DNA of 6,054 bases, taken from contig WGAU01000175.1 in assembly GCA_015494645.1 (NCBI GenBank), positions 1-6,054 on the forward strand, read 5' to 3'. The notes under the pieces were generated by a model. The model was given only the letters and a program-made list of their open reading frames with translations. It was not told the DNA's origin and did not search any database. The position numbers and the translations under genes are program-made. Origin of the DNA: Aquificota bacterium (GTDB lineage: Bacteria > Thermosulfidibacterota > Thermosulfidibacteria > Thermosulfidibacterales > Thermosulfidibacteraceae). Positions 1-6,054 of the stretch are shown piece by piece (the first letter of the stretch is position 1; every line of letters starts with the position of its first letter).

Positions 1-827
1 ATAGAAAATGGATCAATGTACTCGTGGCACTGACGTTTGTGCTTTTAAATGCGGCGCTTTGGTTTTCCTATAAAGATCCCCAAGTTCCCGTAAAAGTGGC
101 TCTTGTTCAGCCCAATTTGGGTATAGAGGAGAAATGGAATCCTTCCTTGATGGACAGAAACATAAGACTTATTACCGATATGGTGCTTTCTGTATGCGAT
201 AAAGTTGATCTTGTGGTGGTGCCGGAAACAGCCTTTCCCTTTTACTGGAAAAGGAATATCCAAAGGACGGCATGGGTCCTCAACAGATTAAAGAAGTGCA
301 GCTCTTATGTGCTTATTGGAGTGGTGAGTTACAGGATCTTTGATAAGCAACCCATGTACTTGAACAGGGCTGTTATTGTAAAGGGCGGAAGGGAGGTGGA
401 CGAGTATGATAAGCAGGTTCTGGTGCCCTTTGGGGAGTTTATCCCTCTACGCAGAATTCTGAAAAGTATACTTCCCATATATCTTCCGGCAGATTTCTTA
501 AGGGGACATAAGCCTCCGGTGATGCGTATGGGCCACAGAAGGCTTGTGTGTGGCATTTGTTATGAGATGTCATTCCCCGATTACATAAACAGGTACGCCA
601 AGGATGCGGACTTTTTGGTAAACATCACCAACGACATGTGGTTTGACAAAACCATTGCTCCTTATGTTCATATGTGGTCAGCGGTGCTGAGAGCCGTTGA
701 GAACCGGAGATACCTCTTCCGCTGCGCAAACTCAGGGATATCCGCAGTGATTTCACCAAAGGGTATGGTGCTTACCCGTCTCGGTCTTTACAAAAGGGGG
801 GTAAAGTTATACTCTACACCATCATGA
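1..827 (+). CDS. lnt: Apolipoprotein N-acyltransferase, 5'-truncated by window edge
   Basis: Lnt transfers an acyl chain from phospholipid to the N-terminal cysteine of diacylated lipoproteins, the last step of lipoprotein maturation in the inner membrane. The frame is open to the left edge (first full codon at base 3), so the GTG at 24 is internal and most membrane helices lie outside. Counting from that GTG, the hydrophobic start to about residue 16, plus the codons before it, is the helix preceding the nitrilase domain. The Glu-Lys-Cys triad is complete: E68 in VVVPETAF, K130 in YDKQVLVPFGE and C179 in GICYE. E138 and E181 match the accessory glutamates, and NDMWF at 203-207 is a family motif. 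The protein ends about 20 residues after SPKG (244-247), so the C-terminal membrane helix seen in E. coli Lnt is missing. The stop overlaps the next start as ATGA. Identification is firm; the full length is unknown. Confidence 0.95.
   Translation, partial: RKWINVLVALTFVLLNAALWFSYKDPQVPVKVALVQPNLGIEEKWNPSLMDRNIRLITDMVLSVCDKVDLVVVPETAFPFYWKRNIQRTAWVLNRLKKCSSYVLIGVVSYRIFDKQPMYLNRAVIVKGGREVDEYDKQVLVPFGEFIPLRRILKSILPIYLPADFLRGHKPPVMRMGHRRLVCGICYEMSFPDYINRYAKDADFLVNITNDMWFDKTIAPYVHMWSAVLRAVENRRYLFRCANSGISAVISPKGMVLTRLGLYKRGVKLYSTPS
787..813 (+). promoter_or_regulatory. Weak candidate internal promoter before cysM
   Basis: TTTACA (787-792, one mismatch to TTGACA) and TATACT (808-813, one mismatch to TATAAT) lie within the last codons of lnt. 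The spacer is 15 bases, shorter than the preferred 16-18. Transcription would start near 820, giving a cysM mRNA with almost no leader. This may be chance and rests only on motif similarity. Confidence 0.2.
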
Positions 828-1714
828 GGGTAGCCAAAGATATACTAGGACTTATAGGCAACACTCCTCTGGTGAAGCTGCGGCATTTTTCCTCGGATAA
901 GGTGGAGATCGTTGCAAAGGTGGAAGCCTTTAATCCGGGAGGTAGTGTAAAAGACAGAGCAGCCCTTTACATGATTGAAGGGGCGGAAAAGAGGGGAGAG
1001 TTGACCAAGGATAAGGTTATTCTTGAAGCCACCTCTGGGAATACCGGTATAGGGCTTGCCATGATTGCTGCCGTTAAGGGCTACAGGATCAAGATCGTCA
1101 TGCCAGAGTCGGTGAGTTTAGAGAGAAGACAGTTTCTTAAGGCTTACGGGGCGGAGCTTGTGCTTTCGCCGGGAGATAAAGGAACCGATGGTGCCATAGA
1201 GCTGGCGGAGGAGATATACAACAGCGATCCCGATAAGTATTTCATGCCCAATCAGTTTGATAATCCTGACAATGTAAGGGCTCATTACGAAACCACTGGG
1301 TTGGAGATAATTGCCCAAACAGGAGGGAAGTTAGACGCCTTTGTAGCAGGGATAGGCACATCGGGCACTCTTATGGGTGTTGGAAGGCGTCTCAAGGAGT
1401 ACGATACCAACATAGCGGTATTCGGGGTGGAGCCTCCACCCAAGCACAGCATACAGGGACTGAAGAGTTTAGAGGATGCCCGCGTACCCAAGATATACGA
1501 TCCTTCCTTTCCTCATGAGGTTATAAGGGTTTGTGACGAGGAAGCCTTTGAGTTGGTAAAGGTTATCCCTAAGAAAGAGGGGCTTTTCGTGGGAATATCT
1601 TCCGCCGCTGCTCTGGTTGGAGCTTTGAAGGTGGCGGAGAAGATAGGATCGGGAAGAATTGTCGTTATCTTCCCCGACGGCGGAGACAGATACCTATCCC
1701 TCAACCTGTTTTAG
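824..1714 (+). CDS. cysM: Cysteine synthase (O-acetylserine sulfhydrylase, CysM/CysK family)
   Basis: This cytoplasmic PLP enzyme of fold type II makes cysteine from an activated serine, normally O-acetylserine, and sulfide. The 296 residues are a full-length family member. It opens with LGLIGNTPLVKL (9-20). The PLP lysine is K43 in NPGGSVKDR, the substrate loop is TSGNTG (70-75), the phosphate-binding loop is GTSGT (178-182), the PLP-ring serine is probably S259 in GISSAAA, and the end is PDGGDRYLS plus four residues. MPESVSLERR (93-102) is typical of the family. HSIQGLKSL (208-216) and the short C-terminus look more like CysM than CysK, but the subtype and the donor (O-acetylserine or O-phosphoserine) are not proven. 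The ATG at 824 gives the usual N-terminus and overlaps the lnt stop. No Shine-Dalgarno lies at normal distance (the G-run 796-801 is 22 bases away), so translation is probably coupled to lnt. The closing motif reads YLSLNLF where a Thr after Ser is usual. Confidence 0.93.
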   Translation: MRVAKDILGLIGNTPLVKLRHFSSDKVEIVAKVEAFNPGGSVKDRAALYMIEGAEKRGELTKDKVILEATSGNTGIGLAMIAAVKGYRIKIVMPESVSLERRQFLKAYGAELVLSPGDKGTDGAIELAEEIYNSDPDKYFMPNQFDNPDNVRAHYETTGLEIIAQTGGKLDAFVAGIGTSGTLMGVGRRLKEYDTNIAVFGVEPPPKHSIQGLKSLEDARVPKIYDPSFPHEVIRVCDEEAFELVKVIPKKEGLFVGISSAAALVGALKVAEKIGSGRIVVIFPDGGDRYLSLNLF

Positions 1715-4700
1715 ATGAAAAAGCGATCCCTTTTAGGTTCTCCAGCAGCTTTTTATATAGGAGATCTGTCCTTTGATCGGGATAGGATCTTGGTAGTGGC
1801 TCCCGAGGAGGAAGCGGCCCACTTAGTAAGGGAGATAAGAACGTTTACAGAAGCTTTCTACCTTCCCTCGTGGGATGTTTCCGTTGAGAGTGGCCTTCAG
1901 CCTTCTGTTTCCATCCTGAGGGAAAGGCTTAAAACCTGCGAGGCATTTATATCAAGGGATAGGTATGTGGTGGTGGCCACAGTTTACGGGCTGGCTCAGG
2001 GGGTATGCCATCCCGATAGCTTTCTTGAAAGGGTTCAGGTGCTGGTTAAAGGTGGTGAACTTGTTAGGGATGAATTCCTCAAGCAGCTTGTGGACATGGG
2101 CTATACAAGGGTTCCTGTGGTGGAAGCCCCCGGAGGATTCAGTGTGAGGGGAGATGTGATTGATATCTTCCCCGTCAACACCGCCAAGCCCTACAGAATA
2201 GAGCTTTGGGGTGATGAGATAGAGTCCATAAGGATTTTTGAACCTTCCACTCAGCGATCCATAAGAGAGGCCGGTTCCCTCACCATATATCCCTTCAAAG
2301 AGGAAGATTTTGTTCCTCTGGAAGAAGTTGCATCCTTTGATCACAGGGTGGTGGTTGATCCTGAGGCTGTGGACTCAGAGCTTGAGGATGCATCCTTTTG
2401 GTTTGGTGAGGAGCTGAAGCTCTCTGGGTTTGATGAGATCCTTGAGCCTTTCAGCGAAGAGGGAAAAGCGGAAGTGGAAACGGGCTTTATGGCGGATGCG
2501 GCCCTTAGAGGAGAAAAGAGAATAGACTACGTGGTTTCAAGGACAGCTTCCCTGCTTAAGGAAGGCTTCAAGGGCTTTGTAGTTGTAGATGGTGAGGACA
2601 GGGTTGAAGCGGTAAGGGAGCTGTTTTTGGAAAGGGGGCTTTCCCCAAGGAGGGTAAAGTACAAAAGAGGGCTTGTGAGAACCGGCCTTTACATACTGGT
2701 GGGGCATTTAAGGGAGGGTTTTGTATGGCCGTCTAAAGGGGTTTTCTTCCTCACCGAAAGAGATATCTTTGGCAAGAGAAAGAGAAAAAGGACAAAGAGA
2801 ACTTCTGCTAAAGGCAAGTTGGTTCTATCCTTGAGGAGCCTTACCGCAGGGGACTACGTGATCCACAGGGATCACGGCATAGGCAGGTTCTTAGGGCTTA
2901 AAAAAAGGGAGGTTGACGGGCTTCAAAGGGAGTTTGCGGCCATAGAGTATAAAGATGGGGATGTGCTCTATGTTCCCGTTGATCGCCTCAATCAGGTTCA
3001 GAAGTACGTGGGGGCTGGCGGTGAGCCTCCGAGGATAGACAAGCTCGGAGGATCCACTTGGAAGCGGGTTAGGGAAAAGGTTAAGAAAGAGGTGGAGAAG
3101 TTTGTTCAGGAGCTTCTGGAGCTTCAGGCCAAGCGCTCCCTTTCCAAAGGCTTTGCCTTTTCCCCTGATACGCCGTGGCAGCGGGAGTTTGAGGAAAGCT
3201 TTCCCTATGAGGAGACTCCCGATCAGCTCAGGGCCATTGAGGATGTGAAGAGGGACATGGAGAGTGAGAAGCCCATGGATAGACTCATATGCGGAGATGT
3301 GGGCTTTGGCAAGACAGAGGTTGCCATGAGGGCCGCTTTCAAAGCGGTGATGGACGGTAAGCAGGTGGCGGTTCTGGTTCCCACCACTGTGCTTGCAGAA
3401 CAGCACTACGAAACCTTCAAGGAAAGGTTCCGGGACTTTCCGGTGACGGTGGAGGTTTTGAGCAGATTTAGAACTCCAAAAGAGCAAAAAAGGGTAATTG
3501 AGGGACTGAAAAAGGGAGAGGTGGATATAGTTATCGGTACCCACAGGCTCCTGTCAAAGGATGTGGAATTCAAAGACTTAGGACTGGTTGTAATAGATGA
3601 AGAGCACAAATTCGGGGTCAGGCAAAAGGAGAAGTTCAAAGAATTGAGAGCCAACGTTGATGTTCTCATGCTTTCTGCAACCCCCATTCCAAGAACCCTG
3701 AACATGGCCCTTTCCGGATTGAGGGATATCAGCGTAATAGAGACGGCACCGGAGGGAAGAACATCGGTTAAAACATTCGTTGCCACTTACAAGAGGGAAA
3801 CCCTCAGGAAGGCCATTACTAAGGAAATGAAGCGGGGAGGCAGGGTCTTTGTGGTGCAAAACAGGATAGAGGGACTTGAAGATTTGGCTTCCACGGTGAG
3901 GATTTTGTGCCCTGGAGCAAAAGTGGAGGTGGCCCACGGGAAGATGAAGGCCTCCGAGCTGGAAAAGGTTATGTACAGGTTTGTTAGGGGGGAGATAGAT
4001 GTTTTGGTATCAACGGCCATTGTGGAAGCAGGATTGGATATCCCCAACGCCAATACCCTCGTTGTGGTGGGGGCAGAGAAGTTCGGTCTCGCCCAGCTAT
4101 ATCAGTTGAGGGGAAGGGTAGGAAGGGGAAACGAAACCGCCTATGCGTATTTCTTGGTCACACCGGGCATGGTAACGGAAGAGGCTAAGAAGCGTTTGAA
4201 GGCTCTTCAAGAGTTTTCCGAACTTGGATCAGGCTTGAGATTGGCCTTAAGGGATATGGAGATAAGGGGGGTGGGAAACATTTTAGGCAAAGAGCAATCG
4301 GGACATGTGGCTGGAGTTGGGCTTGAGGAGTACCTAAACCTGCTGGAAGAGGCTGTTGCCAAGCTTAAAGGAGAGTTCAGGGAGGTGGAGATTGAACCCA
4401 CTCTTGTAGTCTCTTTTGAGGCTTACCTTCCCGATTATTACGTGTCCGATGAGAATGTGAAGATGGCAATTTACAGAAGGCTAATGTCCGCTGAGCTTGA
4501 CGAGATAAAGGAGATAAAGGAAGAGATTAGGGACCGTTTCGGTCAAATGCCTAAAGAAGTAGAAGGACTCTTTTTACTGTCAAAGATGAAGGTCTTTTGC
4601 AAAAAACTGGGCATTGTGAAACTTCAGCAGAGAAGCACCGGTTTCTACCTTGAGCTTGCTTGCGAGGAGGATGCTCAGAAGCTGCTCAAGTCATCTCCCC

Positions 4701-4816
4701 AGTTCTTGAGAAAGTCCGCCAAGGTAATTACAACGCCGGTTAAAGATCCGGTTAGGCTCGTGGAGATGTTGGAAGAGGCGGCCGGTGTAGAGGCGAAGGA
4801 AGGAGTGCAGGGATGA
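1715..4816 (+). CDS. mfd: Transcription-repair coupling factor Mfd
   Basis: Mfd is an ATP-driven DNA translocase that pushes stalled RNA polymerase off damaged DNA and recruits UvrA. Its 1033 residues are shorter than the 1148 of E. coli, mostly between the UvrB-like and polymerase-binding regions. Order: UvrB-like module (about 1-190) with R145, R161 and W165 at the UvrA-contact positions (R, R, F in E. coli); a shortened middle region; a basic stretch 354-362; RNA polymerase-interacting domain about 372-445 (GDYVIHRDHGIGRFLG from G379); Q-motif TPDQ to 504; Walker A GDVGFGKT 527-534 (K533); Walker B DEEH 628-631; motif III SATP 654-657; motif VI QLRGRVGR 797-804; the arginine of the TRG motif probably R851; and a C-terminal TRCF domain from LPDYYV (905-910). 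All helicase motifs look intact. The ATG follows the cysM TAG directly, in the same frame and without a good Shine-Dalgarno, suggesting re-initiation. The stop overlaps the next gene as ATGA. Confidence 0.98.
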   Translation: MKKRSLLGSPAAFYIGDLSFDRDRILVVAPEEEAAHLVREIRTFTEAFYLPSWDVSVESGLQPSVSILRERLKTCEAFISRDRYVVVATVYGLAQGVCHPDSFLERVQVLVKGGELVRDEFLKQLVDMGYTRVPVVEAPGGFSVRGDVIDIFPVNTAKPYRIELWGDEIESIRIFEPSTQRSIREAGSLTIYPFKEEDFVPLEEVASFDHRVVVDPEAVDSELEDASFWFGEELKLSGFDEILEPFSEEGKAEVETGFMADAALRGEKRIDYVVSRTASLLKEGFKGFVVVDGEDRVEAVRELFLERGLSPRRVKYKRGLVRTGLYILVGHLREGFVWPSKGVFFLTERDIFGKRKRKRTKRTSAKGKLVLSLRSLTAGDYVIHRDHGIGRFLGLKKREVDGLQREFAAIEYKDGDVLYVPVDRLNQVQKYVGAGGEPPRIDKLGGSTWKRVREKVKKEVEKFVQELLELQAKRSLSKGFAFSPDTPWQREFEESFPYEETPDQLRAIEDVKRDMESEKPMDRLICGDVGFGKTEVAMRAAFKAVMDGKQVAVLVPTTVLAEQHYETFKERFRDFPVTVEVLSRFRTPKEQKRVIEGLKKGEVDIVIGTHRLLSKDVEFKDLGLVVIDEEHKFGVRQKEKFKELRANVDVLMLSATPIPRTLNMALSGLRDISVIETAPEGRTSVKTFVATYKRETLRKAITKEMKRGGRVFVVQNRIEGLEDLASTVRILCPGAKVEVAHGKMKASELEKVMYRFVRGEIDVLVSTAIVEAGLDIPNANTLVVVGAEKFGLAQLYQLRGRVGRGNETAYAYFLVTPGMVTEEAKKRLKALQEFSELGSGLRLALRDMEIRGVGNILGKEQSGHVAGVGLEEYLNLLEEAVAKLKGEFREVEIEPTLVVSFEAYLPDYYVSDENVKMAIYRRLMSAELDEIKEIKEEIRDRFGQMPKEVEGLFLLSKMKVFCKKLGIVKLQQRSTGFYLELACEEDAQKLLKSSPQFLRKSAKVITTPVKDPVRLVEMLEEAAGVEAKEGVQG
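4800..4805 (+). promoter_or_regulatory. Strong Shine-Dalgarno for the SurA-like gene
   Basis: AAGGAG lies seven bases before the ATG at 4813, inside the last codons of mfd. It fixes the surA-like start and allows independent initiation despite the ATGA overlap, unlike cysM and mfd, which have no comparable site. Confidence 0.85.
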
Positions 4817-5703
4817 GACTTTTGCTTTTTATTGGGATGTTTTTTTGGGTGCTTTCTACCGCACAGGCTGTGGTGATTGAGAAGATAGTCGCTGTGGTGA
4901 ATGGAAAGCCCATAACCCTCACAGAGCTACAGGAGAGAGCCATATTTATAAAAAACGCCACTGGTCAGGATCTTCCCCTAAGGGAGGTGCTCAAGAAAGT
5001 GATCATGGAAGAGCTACAGATGCAAGAGGCTGAAAAATTGGGACTTGTGGCCAGTGATGATGTGGTGAACTCGTATATAGAAAACTTTAAGAAGGAAAAT
5101 CACTTAAGCGATGAAGAGTTCAAAAAGTTTCTTGAGGAGAGGGGTATTACCCTTGAGGCTTACAGAGAAGAGATAAGAAGAAGGATTACCATCAACAGGC
5201 TTATGAACTACGAGATTAGAATGCACGTTGCTGTTCCAGACGAAGAGGTAAAAGAATACTACAAGACCCACAAAGAGGAGTTCAAGCGTCCTCCTGCTGC
5301 GGAGGTGTGGCTTATATTCATCCCTAAGGAGGAAGGGAAAGCGCTGGCAGAGGAGATATTTGCTAAAGTGGCTGGGGGATTCTCCTTTGAAGCTCTGGCT
5401 AAGAAATACTCAAAAGGCCCCAATGCCGAAAGGGGAGGGTATTTAGGCTTTGTGGAGAGAGGGGAACTGCTGGAGGATCTTGACAAAGTAGTGTTTGATT
5501 CGGATAAAGAGCTGGCCTTCGTTGAGAGGCCGGAGGGATACTATATCTTAAAGGTAGGCAAGAGGCTTAAAGAGAACTATGCCCCCTTTGAGAAGGTGAA
5601 GGAGCAGATAAGGAAGAAACTTCTTGAAGAAAGGACGGAGAAGAGATATCAGAAATGGTTGAACACCCTTCTTGATAAAGCTACCATAAAAATACTCATG
5701 TGA
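4813..5703 (+). CDS. Secreted SurA/PpiC-type chaperone with degenerate parvulin domain
   Basis: This is probably a periplasmic chaperone for outer-membrane or secreted proteins. Residues 1-19 look like a signal peptide: R2, a hydrophobic core (3-14) and an AQA cleavage site after A19. The mature protein opens with EKIVAVVNGKPITLTEL, the classic SurA start, followed by a helical chaperone region to about 140. One parvulin-like domain spans about 142-250, recognised from GGFSFEALAKKYS (188-200), ERGGYLGFVERGEL (206-219) and GYYILKV (242-248). A helical C-terminus (258-290) completes the SurA fold. E. coli SurA has two parvulin domains and 428 residues; this has one in 296. Both histidines usual in active parvulins are replaced: W166 where HILV normally starts and Y244 where GYHI is expected, so isomerase activity is doubtful. 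It follows mfd by ATGA overlap with a strong Shine-Dalgarno. A PrsA-like or generic PpiC label is the alternative; no lipobox cysteine is present. Confidence 0.9.
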   Translation: MRLLLFIGMFFWVLSTAQAVVIEKIVAVVNGKPITLTELQERAIFIKNATGQDLPLREVLKKVIMEELQMQEAEKLGLVASDDVVNSYIENFKKENHLSDEEFKKFLEERGITLEAYREEIRRRITINRLMNYEIRMHVAVPDEEVKEYYKTHKEEFKRPPAAEVWLIFIPKEEGKALAEEIFAKVAGGFSFEALAKKYSKGPNAERGGYLGFVERGELLEDLDKVVFDSDKELAFVERPEGYYILKVGKRLKENYAPFEKVKEQIRKKLLEERTEKRYQKWLNTLLDKATIKILM

Positions 5704-5706
5704 AGC

Positions 5707-5718
5707 GGGAGGAAGGAG
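5707..5718 (+). promoter_or_regulatory. Double Shine-Dalgarno region of rplI
   Basis: GGGAGG (5707-5712) is seven bases before the ATG at 5720 and is the likely working site. AAGGAG (5713-5718) follows at once but is one base from the start, too close for normal use. Together they fill almost the whole 16-base gap after the SurA-like gene, leaving no room for a terminator or promoter. Strong initiation suits a ribosomal protein. Confidence 0.8.
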
Positions 5719-5719
5719 A

Positions 5720-6054
5720 ATGAGAGTTATACTGAAGGAGGATGTTGAAGGATTGGGAAGGGCCGGTGATATTGTGAACGTGAAGGACGGATACGCCAGA
5801 AATTTTCTCATACCCAGAGGTCTTGCTTTGAGGGCTACTGCCAAGAACGTGAAGGCGCTGGAGAAACAGAGGGAAATGATCCTCCAGAAGGTTAACAAGG
5901 AGAAAAAGAGATACGAAGCTTTTGCTCAGAAGCTTTCCGATCTAAATGTAGTTATAAAGAAAAAGGCAGGAGAGGAAGGCAAACTTTTCGGTTCGGTTAC
6001 CTCCAGGGACATAGCCGAGGCTTTGGAACAAATGGGATACCAGCTTGACAGGAA
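5720..6054 (+). CDS. rplI: 50S ribosomal protein L9, 3' end outside window
   Basis: L9 binds 23S rRNA near the L1 stalk and helps maintain reading frame. The frame runs off the right edge after 111 complete codons; E. coli L9 has 149 residues, so roughly the last quarter is missing. The N-terminal domain starts MRVILKEDVEGLGRAGD, and the whole L9 signature is present: G13, G16, V21, G24-Y25, N28-F29-L30, G34, A36 and T40. A long charged helix (about 41-75) joins it to the C-terminal domain, which is recognised from GKLFGSVTSRDIAEAL starting at G87. The start is fixed by the family N-terminus and the Shine-Dalgarno region just upstream. rplI is often found with rpsF, ssb and rpsR; here it follows a chaperone gene after 16 bases and is probably in the same transcript. 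Whether the usual partners lie downstream cannot be seen. Confidence 0.97.
   Translation, partial: MRVILKEDVEGLGRAGDIVNVKDGYARNFLIPRGLALRATAKNVKALEKQREMILQKVNKEKKRYEAFAQKLSDLNVVIKKKAGEEGKLFGSVTSRDIAEALEQMGYQLDR

Noticed and set aside
24..26. GTG as the true start of lnt
   Set aside because: The frame stays open upstream to base 3 with hydrophobic codons continuing the membrane helix, and Lnt needs several more N-terminal helices.
1952..2344. Open frame of 130 codons on the - strand opposite the N-terminal part of mfd
   Set aside because: It is fully inside mfd, has no plausible own promoter or known motif, and the + strand protein is conserved here (UvrA-contact residues).
2891..3544. Long open frame of 217 codons on the - strand opposite mfd
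   Set aside because: It lies antisense to the polymerase-binding and helicase domains of a clearly intact mfd, and its translation shows no recognisable domain. Purine-rich coding DNA with few stop-forming triplets on the reverse strand readily produces such shadows.
5704..5719. Terminator or promoter between the SurA-like gene and rplI
   Set aside because: Only 16 bases, purine-rich, no inverted repeat and no T-run; they are accounted for by the Shine-Dalgarno region.
5548..5898. Open frame of 116 codons on the - strand across the surA-rplI junction
   Set aside because: It covers the ends of two firm + strand genes and the Shine-Dalgarno of rplI. Its hydrophobic look comes from reading Glu/Lys/Arg codons in reverse as Phe/Leu/Ser codons.
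5917..5940. Direct repeat GAAGCTTT in rplI
   Set aside because: Two short copies coding similar residues (EAF and QKLS) in different contexts within a conserved ribosomal gene; best explained by chance.
1..6054. Undescribed system, mobile element, CRISPR array, tRNA or riboswitch
   Set aside because: All but a handful of bases are accounted for by five well-known gene families; no inverted terminal repeats, repeat arrays, cloverleaf or structured leader were seen on either strand by eye.

Overview
The window is an ordinary but very tightly packed bacterial operon. Five genes lie on the + strand, with essentially no non-coding DNA and no gene on the - strand. The organism is probably a Gram-negative thermophile: apolipoprotein N-acyltransferase and a secreted SurA-type chaperone imply lipoproteins and an outer membrane. 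The coding strand is purine-rich, Arg is mostly AGG/AGA, ATA is common for Ile, and the proteins are rich in Glu and Lys and compact. This fits lineages such as Aquificota or Thermodesulfobacteria, but the genus cannot be named from the sequence alone.

Layout: 1-827 is the 3' part of lnt (last N-terminal-domain membrane helix plus the whole nitrilase domain, cut by the left edge). 824-1714 is a cysteine synthase of the CysM/CysK type, overlapping lnt by ATGA. 1715-4816 is mfd, the transcription-repair coupling factor, starting on the base after the cysteine synthase TAG stop and in the same reading frame. 4813-5703 is a secreted SurA/PpiC-type protein, again joined by ATGA. From 5720 to the right edge is rplI (ribosomal protein L9), lacking its last part. 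The longest non-coding stretch is 16 bases, 5704-5719, and it is filled by a Shine-Dalgarno region.

The genes do not form one pathway. They combine envelope biogenesis (lnt, surA), sulfur assimilation (cysM), DNA repair (mfd) and the ribosome (rplI), apparently expressed as one growth-linked transcript. cysM and mfd lack a well-placed Shine-Dalgarno and probably depend on translational coupling; surA and rplI have strong ones.

I found no mobile element, RNA gene, CRISPR, terminator or novel system. The points most worth a second look are the parvulin domain with both usual catalytic histidines replaced, the Lnt ending without its usual final membrane helix, and the single TAG separating CysM from Mfd in one frame.
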